From contig NZ_LHVO01000027.1 in assembly GCF_001269925.1 (NCBI RefSeq), positions 1 to 64,000 of the forward strand: a stretch of 64,000 nucleotides of DNA, written 5' to 3'. Under the pieces are notes generated by a model that did no database searches, was not told the origin of the DNA, and saw nothing but the letters and a program-made list of their open reading frames with translations. Shown piece after piece: positions 54,517 to 63,989 of the stretch; position 1 is the first letter of the stretch; the number at the start of each line of letters is the position of its first letter. Source of the stretch: Pseudomonas sp. MIACH. Its GTDB lineage: Bacteria > Pseudomonadota > Gammaproteobacteria > Pseudomonadales > Pseudomonadaceae. Both the position numbers and the translations under genes were made by a program.

Positions 54517-54963
54517 ATGTCCGACCACGATATTTTGAGTGATGCCGAGCGCGAGGCGCTGAGCGCCGTGATGCTGGAGCCTGATTTACCGCCACAACGC
54601 GTGTTGATTGTTGACGATGACAAGGACGCGCGGGAACTGTTGGCGGAGATCTTGGGGTTGGACGGTATTCGCTGCATGACTGCCGAAAGTGGTGAGGCCG
54701 CGTGGAGTTTGTTGAAATCCAGCAGCTCCATCGGTTTGCTGATCACCGATCTGCGCATGAAACCCAGCAGCGGTCTGGAGTTGATCAAGCAGGTGCGCGA
54801 ATCCACTCGCGCCGCGTTGCCCATCATCATCATGTCGGGGGATGCCGAAGCGCCGGATGTGATTGATGCGATGCATTTGAGCGTGGTGGATTTTCTGTTG
54901 AAGCCGATCGACAGCGTGAAGTTGGCGAAGCTGGTCAAGCGCGAGTTGGGGATGGCTTCCTGA
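54517..54963 (+). CDS. Stand-alone receiver (CheY-like) response regulator
   Basis: A 148-residue protein with a 25-residue N-terminal tail and one receiver domain. Acidic residues VDDDKD (32-37), phospho-acceptor Asp78 (LLITDLRMKP), Ser in IIMSGDAEAP and Lys129 (FLLKPID) are all present. There is no output domain and no kinase gene next to it. It is convergent with glcB and shares a bidirectional terminator. ATG 54517 opens MSDHDILSD; the longer frame start has no ribosome site. Confidence 0.85.
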   Translation: MSDHDILSDAEREALSAVMLEPDLPPQRVLIVDDDKDARELLAEILGLDGIRCMTAESGEAAWSLLKSSSSIGLLITDLRMKPSSGLELIKQVRESTRAALPIIIMSGDAEAPDVIDAMHLSVVDFLLKPIDSVKLAKLVKRELGMAS

Positions 54964-54982
54964 TTTTGCGGTGTCTGTACGC

Positions 54983-55012
54983 GCCTCATCGGGAGCAAGC
55001 CCCCTCCCACAG
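54983..55012. repeat. Single partial REP
   Basis: GCCTCATCGGGAGCAAGCCC is a lone REP arm just before the glcB terminator; no matching partner arm was found within about 150 bp. Confidence 0.6.
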
Positions 55013-55042
55013 TTGACCGCGTACATCCAGCACCGCCCCAAA

Positions 55043-55076
55043 GAAAAAGCCCTGATCTCACGATCAGGGCTTTTTC
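55043..55076. terminator. Bidirectional Rho-independent terminator
   Basis: Perfect 15-bp arms (GAAAAAGCCCTGATC / GATCAGGGCTTTTTC) with a 4-base loop lie between the receiver gene and the convergent glcB gene, with T runs on both strands. Confidence 0.95.
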
Positions 55077-55078
55077 AT

Positions 55079-57256
55079 TTACAGGCCGTTTTTAGCCTTG
55101 AACTCCCGACGCCGACGGTGCAACACCGGCTCGGTATAGCCATTCGGCTGCTTGGTCCCTTCAATCACCAGCTCCACCGCGGCCTGGAACGCGATATTGC
55201 TGTCGAAATCCGGCGCGAGCGGACGGTACAACGCATCCCCTGCATTCTGACGGTCCACCACCGGCGCCATGCGCTTGAGGCTTTCCATCACCTGGGCTTC
55301 GGTGACGATGCCGTGGCGCAACCAGTTGGCGATGTGCTGGCTGGAGATGCGCAGGGTGGCGCGGTCTTCCATCAGGCCGACGTCGTTGATGTCCGGCACT
55401 TTCGAGCAGCCCACGCCTTGGTCGATCCAGCGCACGACATAGCCGAGGATGCCCTGGGCGTTGTTGTCCAGTTCGTTGCGGATTTCTTCCTCGGACCAGT
55501 CGGTGTTGCTGGCCAGAGGAATGGTCAGGATGTCGTCTACCGACGCGCGCTCGCGCTTGGCCAGTTCGGCCTGGCGCGCGAACACGTCGACCTTGTGGTA
55601 GTGCAGCGCGTGCAGTGCGGCGGCCGTTGGCGATGGCACCCAAGCGGTGTTGGCGCCGGCCAGTGGGTGGGCGATTTTCTGCTCAAGCATCGCCGCCATC
55701 AGGTCGGGCATCGCCCACATGCCTTTACCGATCTGTGCACGGCCTTGCAGGCCGGTGCTCAAGCCGATATCGACGTTCCAGTTCTCGTAGGCGCCGATCC
55801 ATTTTTCCGCCTTCATCGCCGCCTTGCGCACCATCGCGCCGGCTTCCATGGAGGTGTGGATTTCGTCACCGGTACGGTCGAGGAAGCCGGTGTTGATAAA
55901 CACCACGCGCTCGCTGGCGGCCTTGATGCAGGCCTTGAGGTTGACCGTGGTGCGGCGCTCCTCGTCCATGATCCCGACCTTGAGGGTGTTGCGCGGCAGG
56001 TTCAGCACGTCTTCGATGCGGCCGAACAGCTCGTTGGTGAACGCGGCTTCTTCCGGGCCGTGCATCTTCGGCTTCACGATGTAGACCGAACCGGTGCGGC
56101 TGTTCTTGCGCGTGTTGTTGCCGTTGAGGCTGTGGATCGCCGCCAGGCTGGTGAGCAGGCCGTCGAGGATGCCTTCCGGTACTTCGTTGCCGTCTTTGTC
56201 GAGGATCGCGTCGATGGTCATCAAGTGGCCAACGTTACGCACGAACAGCAGCGAACGGCCGTGCAGCGTCACGTCCTGGCCGTCGACGCCGGTGTAGACG
56301 CGGTCGGCGTTCATGGTGCGGGTGAAGGTCTTGCCGCCCTTGGCCACTTCTTCGGCCAGGTCGCCCTTCATCAGGCCGAGCCAGTTGCGGTAGATCACCA
56401 CTTTGTCATCGGCGTCGACGGCGGCGACGGAGTCTTCACAGTCCATGATGGTGGTCAGCGCGGCTTCCATCAGCACGTCTTTGACGCCGGCGGCATCGGT
56501 CTGGCCGACCGGGGTGCTGGCGTCGATCTGGATTTCGAAATGCAGGCCGTTGTGTTTCAGCAGGATCGCGATCGGCTCGGCAGCAGGGCCCTGGAAACCG
56601 ATCAACTGGGCGTCGTCGCGCAGGCCGCTGTTGCTGCCGCCCTTGAGGCTGACGATCAGCTTGCCGTCGGCGATCTTGTAGCCGGTGGAATCGACGTGGC
56701 TGCCGGCGCTCAGTGGCGCGGCTTCGTCGAGGAAGGCACGGGCGAAGGCAATGACCTTGTCGCCACGCACTTTGTTGTAGCCCTTGCCCTTCTCGGCGCC
56801 GTCGGCTTCGCTGATGGCGTCGGTGCCATACAGCGCGTCGTACAGCGAGCCCCAACGCGCATTGGAAGCGTTGAGGGCGAAGCGGGCGTTCATCACCGGC
56901 ACCACCAGCTGCGGGCCGGCCATGCGGGCGATCTCGTCATCGACGTTTTGGGTCGAGGCCTGGAAGTCTGCGGCTTCTGGCAGCAGGTATCCGATGTCTT
57001 GCAGGAAGGCTTTGTAGGCCACCGGGTCATGGGCCTGGCCGGCGTGGGTCTGGTGCCAGGTATCGATCCGCGCCTGGAAATCGTCGCGTTTGGCGAGTAG
57101 GGCTTTGTTCTTCGGCGCCAGGTCGTGGATGACCTTGTCGGCGCCGGCCCAGAACTGGTCGGCCGTGATGCCGGTACCGGGAATGGCTTCGTTGTTCACG
57201 AAGTCGAACAGGACTTTGGCGACCTGCAGGCCACCGACTTGAACGTGTTCAGTCAT
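55079..57256 (-). CDS. glcB: Malate synthase G
   Basis: Condenses glyoxylate and acetyl-CoA to malate. The 725 residues carry the family segments [15 protein letters not shown] and [20 protein letters not shown], and the lid region [23 protein letters not shown] sequence. The size and unsplit TIM-barrel layout fit the monomeric G isozyme, not the A isozyme. ATG 57256 opens [10 protein letters not shown]; the in-frame ATG a few codons upstream lacks similarity. It is monocistronic, ending at a strong terminator. Confidence 0.95.
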   Translation of the reverse strand: MTEHVQVGGLQVAKVLFDFVNNEAIPGTGITADQFWAGADKVIHDLAPKNKALLAKRDDFQARIDTWHQTHAGQAHDPVAYKAFLQDIGYLLPEAADFQASTQNVDDEIARMAGPQLVVPVMNARFALNASNARWGSLYDALYGTDAISEADGAEKGKGYNKVRGDKVIAFARAFLDEAAPLSAGSHVDSTGYKIADGKLIVSLKGGSNSGLRDDAQLIGFQGPAAEPIAILLKHNGLHFEIQIDASTPVGQTDAAGVKDVLMEAALTTIMDCEDSVAAVDADDKVVIYRNWLGLMKGDLAEEVAKGGKTFTRTMNADRVYTGVDGQDVTLHGRSLLFVRNVGHLMTIDAILDKDGNEVPEGILDGLLTSLAAIHSLNGNNTRKNSRTGSVYIVKPKMHGPEEAAFTNELFGRIEDVLNLPRNTLKVGIMDEERRTTVNLKACIKAASERVVFINTGFLDRTGDEIHTSMEAGAMVRKAAMKAEKWIGAYENWNVDIGLSTGLQGRAQIGKGMWAMPDLMAAMLEQKIAHPLAGANTAWVPSPTAAALHALHYHKVDVFARQAELAKRERASVDDILTIPLASNTDWSEEEIRNELDNNAQGILGYVVRWIDQGVGCSKVPDINDVGLMEDRATLRISSQHIANWLRHGIVTEAQVMESLKRMAPVVDRQNAGDALYRPLAPDFDSNIAFQAAVELVIEGTKQPNGYTEPVLHRRRREFKAKNGL

Positions 57257-57303
57257 TGCTTGCCTCACTCTGCGGAGCTTATGCGCTGTTTCAGATTTTC
57301 ATT

Positions 57304-57331
57304 ATGTAGTGCACGGGAGGGCATACTACAT
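57304..57331. promoter_or_regulatory. Inverted repeat in the glcB-gcvR divergent region
   Basis: ATGTAGT (57304-57310) and ACTACAT (57325-57331), 14 bp apart, lie about 50 bp upstream of glcB. This suits a dimeric operator, but the regulator is unknown. The rest of the 57257-57522 gap is A+T-rich promoter-type sequence. Confidence 0.4.
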
Positions 57332-57522
57332 GATGACTTGCGGTTGTGAAAATTAGACTAAATACGTCGTTTAGCGACCCACTTTGGTCGTACGGTCACA
57401 GCGGAGAACCGGATGTTCTCAAAAAACTATTGGATTGTTCCAGATAAAAATAAAAATGGTACACGATTTGTTTTCGAGGGCTTCCGAGTCCACCTTGTAG
57501 ATTGAATTCAGAGGGCGTCGCC

Positions 57523-58035
57523 ATGGACCATCTTGTACTCACTATTATCGCCGCCGACAAACCCGGCCTGGTGGAACGCATCGCGCAGAACATTGCGGCC
57601 CACGGCGGCAATTGGCTGGAAAGCCGAATGGCGCATATGGCCGGGCAGTTTGCCGGGATCCTGCGGGTCAGTGTTCCTGCGGAGAGCCGTCAGGCGTTGG
57701 TAGGGGCGCTGGAAGACTTATCCACCCATGGCATTCGCGTGCTGGTAGGAGAGGGCTGCACCGGGCAGGCATCGGCTTCCAAACCGATTGTGATGACCTT
57801 GGTCGGCAATGACCGCTCGGGCATCGTGCGTGAGATAACCGCGCTGTTGAGCAAGCAGGGCGTGAACCTGGAACGCCTGAGCACCGATGTGCGGCCGGCC
57901 CCGATGAGCGGTGATCCGCTGTTCAATGCCGAGGCGTTATTGCAGGTGCCCGCGACGCTGTCCCTGGATAAGTTGCAGGCGTCGCTGGAAACCTTGGCGG
58001 ATGACCTGATGGTGGAACTGCGCGCCGAGGAATGA
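57523..58035 (+). CDS. gcvR: ACT-domain regulator, GcvR-like
   Basis: A 170-residue protein with two ACT domains (about 3-80: LVLTIIAADKPGLVERIAQN; about 90-168: IVMTLVGNDRSGIVREITAL). This is the layout of GcvR, the glycine-responsive accessory repressor that binds GcvA in enterobacteria. Direct function in Pseudomonas is not proven; the link to glycine metabolism fits the rest of the window. GAGG lies 8 bp before ATG 57523. It is divergent from glcB. Confidence 0.75.
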   Translation: MDHLVLTIIAADKPGLVERIAQNIAAHGGNWLESRMAHMAGQFAGILRVSVPAESRQALVGALEDLSTHGIRVLVGEGCTGQASASKPIVMTLVGNDRSGIVREITALLSKQGVNLERLSTDVRPAPMSGDPLFNAEALLQVPATLSLDKLQASLETLADDLMVELRAEE

Positions 58036-58146
58036 TTGGTCCACAAGGTTATGCATGGAAATCTTGCATGGGCCTGTGGATAACCTTTGGGTGAATGTCT
58101 GCAAGCCACGCTGGCTGTGGCTTACAGAGGCTTGTACGTTATTTGA

Positions 58147-59031
58147 TCAGCGCTTGCGCACGGTGAGCCAGGCGTCCACGCTGTAGACCACCAGGCCTGC
58201 CCAGATAAAGGCGAAGGCGATCAGCGTGCTTGGCGCCAGGTGTTCGCCGAACAGCAGCACGGCTTCCAGCAACACCAGGGTCGGTGCCACATACTGCAAA
58301 AAGCCTAAGGCGGTGTAGGGCAAATGCCGCGCGGCGGCGTTGAAGCACACCAGCGGGATCAGGGTCACCGGGCCTGCGGCCACCAGCCACCAGGCTTCGG
58401 AAGTGCTCCAGAAGGCCAACTGCGCACTATGGGCCGAGGGGTTGAACAGCAACCACGCGACAGCAATCGGCACCAGCATCCAGGTTTCCACCACCAGCCC
58501 CGGCAGTGCCTTGACCGGCGCCTGCTTGCGGATCAGGCCGTAGAAACCGAAGGTCAGCGCCAGCACCAACGACACCCATGGCAAGCTGCCCACCTGCCAT
58601 ACCTGCTGCGCCACCCCCACAGCGGCGAGTGCCACGGCCACCCATTGCAGGCGACGCAGGCGCTCGCCGAGGAGCAGCATGCCCAGCAGCACATTCACCA
58701 GCGGGTTGATGTAGTAACCCAGGCTCGCTTCGAGCATGCGCCCGCTGTTGACCGACCACACATAGGTCAGCCAGTTACCGGCGATCAACGAGCCGCTGAG
58801 TGCCAGGATTGCCAGGCGCTTGGGGTTGTCGCGCAATTCGCGGAACCAGCCGGGGTGCTTCCACACCATCAACAGCAAACCACCGAACAGCGCCGACCAG
58901 AGCACCCGGTGCACGATGATTTCGGCGGCGGGCACACTGGCGATGGCTTTGAAGTAGAGCGGGAACAGACCCCAGATGACATAGGCGCTGAGGCCCAGGA
59001 TGTACCCCTTGCGGGGGTTGGCGGCTTGCAT
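58147..59031 (-). CDS. rarD: RarD, EamA/DMT-family permease
   Basis: A 294-residue inner-membrane transporter with ten predicted helices in two EamA repeats (GLSAYVIWGLFPLYFKAIAS at the start; LGYYINPLVNVLLGMLLLGE; LGFLQYVAPTLVLLEAVLLF). This is the RarD subgroup (chloramphenicol-sensitive protein); the substrate is unknown. Convergent with gcvR. The 58036-58146 gap holds two weak hairpins and one isolated DnaA-box word (58075-58083). Confidence 0.85.
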   Translation of the reverse strand: MQAANPRKGYILGLSAYVIWGLFPLYFKAIASVPAAEIIVHRVLWSALFGGLLLMVWKHPGWFRELRDNPKRLAILALSGSLIAGNWLTYVWSVNSGRMLEASLGYYINPLVNVLLGMLLLGERLRRLQWVAVALAAVGVAQQVWQVGSLPWVSLVLALTFGFYGLIRKQAPVKALPGLVVETWMLVPIAVAWLLFNPSAHSAQLAFWSTSEAWWLVAAGPVTLIPLVCFNAAARHLPYTALGFLQYVAPTLVLLEAVLLFGEHLAPSTLIAFAFIWAGLVVYSVDAWLTVRKR

Positions 59032-59102
59032 TCGGAGTCCTTGCTTAGGCAGCTAACAAAGCGCGATTGTAAGGATATTTGTCAACCAATGGGATTACCC
59101 TT

Positions 59103-59204
59103 CTGTAGGAGCGGGCTTGCTCGCGAAGATCGTTAACGATAACGCGGGCATCCTGACTGCACGCGGCGCCCTCAGGTTTTTCGCGAGCAAGCTCGCTCCT
59201 ACAG
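59103..59204. repeat. REPIN (TAGGAGCGGGC family)
   Basis: CTGTAGGAGCGGGCTTGCTC (from 59103) and its partner arm ending GCTCGCTCCTACAG (59204) enclose about 55 bp that includes GTTAACGATAACGC, also found in the REPINs at 46056 and 60245. It lies between rarD and srkA. Confidence 0.88.
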
Positions 59205-59219
59205 GAGCGAGCGGCGATT

Positions 59220-60194
59220 TCAGAAGAGTTTGAGGGGTTCTTCGTTGAGCGCTGAGAGCTGCTCACGCAACGCCAGCACTTGGTCGCCCCAGTACCGCTC
59301 GCTGCCGAACCACGGGAAGCTGTGGGGGAACGCGGGGTCATCCCAGCGCCGTGCCAGCCAGGCGCTGTAGTGCATCAGGCGCAATGCGCGCAGCGGTTCG
59401 ATCAGCGCCAGTTCGCGCGGGTCGAAGTCGTGGAACTCCTGGTAGCCGTCCATCAGTTCCGACAGTTGGCCCAGGCATTCCTGGCGATCACCGGCAAGCA
59501 TCATCCACAAGTCCTGCACCGCCGGGCCCATGCGGCAGTCGTCGAGGTCGACGATGTGGAACATCTCATCGCGGCACATCATGTTGCCGGGGTGGCAATC
59601 GCCGTGCATGCGGATGTTCTTGTGCGGCGTGGCTTTGTAGACCTCTTCCACACGCTTGAGCAGGTCGCGCGCTACGGACTCGTAGGCCGGCAGCAGGCTC
59701 TTGGGAATGAAGTTGCCTTCGAGCAGGGTGGTGAGGGAGTCGTGGCCGAAGTTCTTCACACCCAAGGCTTCGCGGTGTTCGAACGGGCGGGTAGACCCCA
59801 CGGCGTGCAAGCGGCCGAGTAGCTGCCCAAGGCGATAAAGCTGGTCAAGGTTGCCCGGCTCCGGTGCACGGCCGCCACGGCGAGGGAACAAGGTGAAGCG
59901 GAAACCCGCGTGTTCGAACAGGCTTTCGCCGTTATGAATCATCGGCGCGACCACCGGCACTTCGCATTCGGCCAACTCGAAGGTGAAACGGTGCTCTTCG
60001 AGGATCGCTTCGTTGGTCCAGCGCTGGGGGCGGTAGAACTTGGCGATCAGCGGTTCGGAGTCTTCGATGCCTACCTGATACACGCGGTTTTCGTAGCTGT
60101 TGAGCGCCAGAACGCGAGCATCGCTGAGGAAACCGATGCTTTCGACAGCGTCGAGTACCAGGTCGGGGGTGAGTGTTTCAAACGGATGGGCCAT
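59220..60194 (-). CDS. srkA: SrkA (YihE/RdoA) stress-response kinase
   Basis: A 324-residue protein kinase-like enzyme of the APH superfamily. It matches E. coli YihE: LNSYENRVYQVG (N-lobe), ATP-site lysine in LIAKFYRPQRW, the catalytic loop IRMHGDCHPGN and the metal-binding DLDDCRMGP. SrkA counters stress-induced death in E. coli. No dsbA gene follows, unlike in E. coli. It is flanked by REPINs on both sides. Confidence 0.9.
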   Translation of the reverse strand: MAHPFETLTPDLVLDAVESIGFLSDARVLALNSYENRVYQVGIEDSEPLIAKFYRPQRWTNEAILEEHRFTFELAECEVPVVAPMIHNGESLFEHAGFRFTLFPRRGGRAPEPGNLDQLYRLGQLLGRLHAVGSTRPFEHREALGVKNFGHDSLTTLLEGNFIPKSLLPAYESVARDLLKRVEEVYKATPHKNIRMHGDCHPGNMMCRDEMFHIVDLDDCRMGPAVQDLWMMLAGDRQECLGQLSELMDGYQEFHDFDPRELALIEPLRALRLMHYSAWLARRWDDPAFPHSFPWFGSERYWGDQVLALREQLSALNEEPLKLF

Positions 60195-60244
60195 GCGAAC
60201 TCCTGCGCGCAGCAGGTCGCCGCGTCCGGCCGGGTATGGTAACG

Positions 60245-60347
60245 CTGTAGGAGCGAGCTTGCTCGCGAAAAACCTGAGCGCGCAGTGGGGTGTCAGGTTC
60301 CGCTGCGTTATCGTTGACGATCTTCGCGGGCAAGCCCGCTCCTACAG
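60245..60347. repeat. REPIN between srkA and phoX
   Basis: CTGTAGGAGCGAGCTTGCTC (from 60245) pairs with the arm ending GGGCAAGCCCGCTCCTACAG (60347). The arms come from slightly different variants, so it may be a hybrid. Confidence 0.85.
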
Positions 60348-60359
60348 TGGGGCGTTCTA

Positions 60360-62258
60360 TCAGGCGCCGACAATCCCGCCATCATCGCGCCGTATCGCCA
60401 TCACCGAAGAACGCGGCTTGCCATTCGGCAGGTGTTCCGGCCAGGTCGAACCACCGGTTTCGCCTGGGTGCTGAATCCCCACAAACAGGGTTTTCTGATC
60501 CGGCGAGAAGCTGATGCCCGTCACCTCACAGGCCACCGGCCCAACCATGAAACGACGGATTTCCCCGGTGCTTGGGTCGGCGCAGAGCATCTGGTTGTTG
60601 CCCATGCCAGCGAAGTCGCCGGCGTTGCTGTAGTCGCCATCGGTGAGAATCCACAGACGCCCGGCCTTGTCGAACCCCAGGCCATCGGGGCTGTTGAACA
60701 TGTTCTGCGGGTTGATGTTCGACGAGCCGCCTTTTGGCGTGCCGGCATGCGCGCCCGGGTTGCCGGCCACCACAAACAGGTCCCAGCTGAAGTCCGCTGC
60801 GCCGTGGTCATCGGCGTTGGCCTTCCAGCGCAGGATCTGGCCGTAGACGTTTTTCTCACGCGGGTTGGGCCCGCCCACCGGTTGGCCGTCTTCGCCGCGC
60901 TTGGCGTTGTTGGTCAGGGTGCAATAGACCTGGCCGTCGGTAGGGCTGACCACGATCCATTCCGGGCGGTCCATGCGTGTGGCTTTCACCACACTGGCGG
61001 CCAGGCGTGCGTGGATCAGCACTTCGGCCTGGCTGGCGAAGCCGGTGCTGGCGTCGATGCCGTTTTTGCCATGGGTCAGCTCGACCCATTGCCCTTTGCC
61101 TTTCGGATGATCGGCGTTGCCATCGCCCGCATCGAAGATGGCCACGTACAAGGTGCCGTGGTCGAGCAGGTCTTTGTTGGCCTTGGGGTTCTTGTGGTTG
61201 ATCTTGTCGCGGCTGACGAACTTGTAGATGAACTCGCCGCGCTCGTCGTCGCCCATGTACACCACGGCGCGGCCGTCACGGGTTTCTGCCAGGGCGGCGT
61301 TCTCGTGCTTGAAACGGCCCAGGGCGGTGCGTTTGGCCGGGGTGGATTGCGGGTCGAACGGGTCGATTTCCACTACCCAGCCGTGGCGGTTGAGTTCGTT
61401 GGGGTTCTTGGCCATGTCGAAGCGCGGGTCGTGCAGGTGCCAGTTGATCTCTTTGCTGGCGGCCACCACGCCGTAGCGTTTCTGCCCGGCATCGAAGCTT
61501 TGCTGTGGGTTGCTGCTGCCGAAGCAGTCGGTGAAGTTCTCTTCGCAGGTCAGGTAAGTGCCCCATGGGGTCTTGCCGTTGGCGCAGTTCTGGAAGGTGC
61601 CGAGGACTTTTTTGCCCGACTTGTCGGCGCTGGTTTTCAACCATTCGTGGCCGGCGGCGGGGCCGCTCAGGCGGATCGGTGAGTTGCCGTGGATGCGGCG
61701 GTTGTAGCGCGAGTCCTGGACGAATTGCCAGGTGTCACCTTTGCGCCGCACTTCGATCACCGACACGCCTTCGCTGGCCTGGGCCTTGTGCACGTCTTCG
61801 GCCGATTGCGGCGCGCCGCCGTGGGCGTAGAGGTAGCGGTAGTTGGTGTATTCGTTGTTGATCGCCATCAGCGCGCGGTTGTCGTCGCCGGGGAAGGCGA
61901 ACAGGCTCATGCCGTCGTTGTTGTCGCCGAACTGCTGTTCCTGGGCCTTGGCGGTGCCGTTACCGGACGGGTCGAAGGCCGGGGCGCTCTTGTGCAGCGG
62001 TTGGCCCCAACTGATCAGCACCGAGGCGCTGTAACCCGGCGGCAGGGTGATGGTGTCGCTGGTGGCGGCGGCGATGCTGGCAAAGCCCAGCAACGGGCTG
62101 GCGGACGCGGCGTTGACGGCCAGTGCGCTGCGGCTCAGCAGGTTGCCGCCGAGGAACATCGCCGCACCACAGAGGGCGCCGGCACCGATAAAGCGGCGGC
62201 GGGTGAGGCCAACCATCTGTTCGAGGTCGGTGGCTTGGTTTTCTTCTAATAGGCTCAT
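60360..62258 (-). CDS. phoX: PhoX-family phosphatase, Tat-exported
   Basis: A 632-residue calcium/iron alkaline phosphatase-like protein (DUF839/PhoX). The twin-arginine motif TRRRFIGAG near 19-27 and a hydrophobic stretch predict Tat export. PhoX-type segments include NNEYTNYRYLY, TWGTYLTCEENFTD-like sequence (TPWGTYLTCEENF), ERGEFIYKFVSRD and FNSPDGLGFDKAGRLW. P. fluorescens PhoX is Tat-secreted and Pho-controlled. Upstream I saw CGTCA words 20 bp apart but no convincing Pho box. Confidence 0.88.
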   Translation of the reverse strand: MSLLEENQATDLEQMVGLTRRRFIGAGALCGAAMFLGGNLLSRSALAVNAASASPLLGFASIAAATSDTITLPPGYSASVLISWGQPLHKSAPAFDPSGNGTAKAQEQQFGDNNDGMSLFAFPGDDNRALMAINNEYTNYRYLYAHGGAPQSAEDVHKAQASEGVSVIEVRRKGDTWQFVQDSRYNRRIHGNSPIRLSGPAAGHEWLKTSADKSGKKVLGTFQNCANGKTPWGTYLTCEENFTDCFGSSNPQQSFDAGQKRYGVVAASKEINWHLHDPRFDMAKNPNELNRHGWVVEIDPFDPQSTPAKRTALGRFKHENAALAETRDGRAVVYMGDDERGEFIYKFVSRDKINHKNPKANKDLLDHGTLYVAIFDAGDGNADHPKGKGQWVELTHGKNGIDASTGFASQAEVLIHARLAASVVKATRMDRPEWIVVSPTDGQVYCTLTNNAKRGEDGQPVGGPNPREKNVYGQILRWKANADDHGAADFSWDLFVVAGNPGAHAGTPKGGSSNINPQNMFNSPDGLGFDKAGRLWILTDGDYSNAGDFAGMGNNQMLCADPSTGEIRRFMVGPVACEVTGISFSPDQKTLFVGIQHPGETGGSTWPEHLPNGKPRSSVMAIRRDDGGIVGA

Positions 62259-62337
62259 ATCAGGCTCCCTGCGGTTTTTGCAGACACCTTAAGGAGCGGG
62301 CGTGACGAAATTGTTGCAGTTTGACGCGCCGTGCCGC

Positions 62338-63102
62338 TTAGACCGGCGTGCCGAGCAGTACATTGCTGGGCGCAAATTGCACCTGGAGCGTGCGACCCAC
62401 GGCGGCGTCCAAGGCCTGAAGCACGGCGGGCTGCGCCAAGGCGCATAAAACCTGGCCGTTGGGCAGGGCGATGCGCACTTCGCTGGGGCCGTCCTCGGCG
62501 GCGAGAATCGCGTCTACGGTCCCGTTCATGCAATTGTGTCCAGGTGTTGCAGGCGTATCCAGCGCCAGTAATTCCAACCAGCCGGCCTTGATCAGCGCGA
62601 CCACTTCCACGCCGGGTTCCAGCTCCAGCCGTTGCGTGCTGTCGTGGGTGATTTGTGCTTGCAGGGTCAGCCCGCCGGCCAGTTGCAGATGGATCAGGTC
62701 GTTGCGGCCATGGGACTCGATGGCGATCACTTGCCCGTGCAACTGGTTGCGCGCGCTGGTGCGCAGCATCAAGCGGCCAAGCAGGTTGAAGTCGCTGGCG
62801 GCTTCATCCGAGCCGAGCACTTCGGCCTGCAACACTTGCAGGCGCTGGTAGAGGCGCAATACCCGTTCACCCTCGGCCGTGAGTTTGGCGCCGCCGCCGC
62901 CCTTGCCGCCGACGCTGCGCTCCACCAATGGCTTTTGCGCCAGGTTATTCAGTTCATCGATGGCGTCCCAGGCGGCCTTGTAGCTCAATCCGGCGCTTTT
63001 GGCGGCGCGGGTGATTGAGCCTTGCTCGGCAATATGCCCGAGCAAGGCGATGCGCTGGGGGCGGCGCAGGATATGTTGGCTGAGGGACGTCGGCAGGGAC
63101 AT
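62338..63102 (-). CDS. modE: ModE-type molybdate-responsive regulator
   Basis: A 254-residue protein. The N-terminal LysR-like winged helix (ITRAAKSAGLSYKAAWDAID) with the basic KGGGGAKLTAEGERVL wing is followed by two Mop/TOBE domains (ARNQLHGQVIAIESHGRNDL and CMNGTVDAILAAEDGPSEV) that bind molybdate. ATG 63102 gives the family start. No mod transport genes are in the window, so it acts in trans or on a nearby off-window operon. Confidence 0.88.
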   Translation of the reverse strand: MSLPTSLSQHILRRPQRIALLGHIAEQGSITRAAKSAGLSYKAAWDAIDELNNLAQKPLVERSVGGKGGGGAKLTAEGERVLRLYQRLQVLQAEVLGSDEAASDFNLLGRLMLRTSARNQLHGQVIAIESHGRNDLIHLQLAGGLTLQAQITHDSTQRLELEPGVEVVALIKAGWLELLALDTPATPGHNCMNGTVDAILAAEDGPSEVRIALPNGQVLCALAQPAVLQALDAAVGRTLQVQFAPSNVLLGTPV

Positions 63103-63159
63103 GGGGACACACTTCAATGAGATGCGCCGACGTTGCCGCCCTGGCGCACGGGAGTCAAG

Positions 63160-63897
63160 TCAGGCGCCGGGTTTGGGGGTGCGGGCCAGGCAGTACACAT
63201 CGACCTGCCGCGCGCCAGCGTTCATCAACAACCGCGCCAGGCTGTGGGCGGTGGCGCCGGTGGTGAGCACGTCGTCCACCAACGCAAAGTGCCGGTCTTG
63301 CACCTGGGCATCGCCGGCCAAGGCGAAGGCGCCCAGCAGGTTGCGTTTGCGGGTCTTGGCGTCGAGGTGTTGTTGCGCCACGGTTTCATGGGGGCGTAAC
63401 AACAGATGTTCATCATATTCGATGCTCAGGTCTGCGCTCAGCCAGCGTGCCAGCATCAGGGCCTGGTTGTAGCCACGTTCGCGCAGGCGCTTGCGGGCCA
63501 TGGGCACCGGCAACAGGCAGTCGGGTCGCGTGAGTTCGGCGTTGTCGAAGCGATGCTGCAGGTGTTGCCCCAGCAGGTGACCCAGCAGATGCCCCAGTGG
63601 CCAGCGTGCCTGGTGCTTGAAGCGGCTGATCAAGGTGTCGACGGGAAAGCTGTAGGCCCAGGGCGCGATCACCTGTTTAAACGCGGGCGGGTGTTTCTGG
63701 CATTCGCCGCAGACCAGACCGTCCATCGGCAACGGTAAGGCGCACACCGTGCAGTGCTCCATGAGCCATGGCAGTTCGATTTCGCAGGCGTTGCAGATAA
63801 AATCGGCGGTTCCCGTGCGTTCATCGCAGATTAAACACGGTTGGTTGTTTTTTAGCCAGATGTAAACTTCATGTTTGTATCTCGGTTGACAGTGCAT
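63160..63897 (-). CDS. ComF-family phosphoribosyltransferase-like protein
   Basis: A 245-residue protein with an N-terminal zinc-type cysteine cluster (CLICDE, CNAC, CTVCALPLP, CGECQ) and a C-terminal PRTase domain with the PRPP-binding loop FALVDDVLTTGATAHSLARL. ComF is needed for DNA uptake in transformable bacteria; its role in Pseudomonas is uncertain. AAGGAAG is 5 bp from ATG 63897. It is divergent from bioB, as in other pseudomonads. Confidence 0.88.
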   Translation of the reverse strand: MHCQPRYKHEVYIWLKNNQPCLICDERTGTADFICNACEIELPWLMEHCTVCALPLPMDGLVCGECQKHPPAFKQVIAPWAYSFPVDTLISRFKHQARWPLGHLLGHLLGQHLQHRFDNAELTRPDCLLPVPMARKRLRERGYNQALMLARWLSADLSIEYDEHLLLRPHETVAQQHLDAKTRKRNLLGAFALAGDAQVQDRHFALVDDVLTTGATAHSLARLLMNAGARQVDVYCLARTPKPGA

Positions 63898-63989
63898 GAA
63901 TCTTCCTTAAATATGCCGAGCATCCGTGTCGTGCCTGTGGGTATTGCCCTTCCCGCAGCGCTTGCCAAAGCATAATCAAGGAATCGCCC

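Noticed and set aside
54971..57100. A 709-codon open frame antisense to glcB
   Set aside because: glcB is unambiguous on the other strand; this frame has no start context or domain and arises from codon bias.
60432..61682. A 416-codon frame antisense to phoX
   Set aside because: Low-complexity Val/Gly/His-rich translation opposite a clear PhoX protein.
62298..62325. Pho box before phoX
   Set aside because: CGTCA words are 20 bp apart and lack the 11-bp spaced CTGTCAT half-sites, so a PhoB site is not supported.
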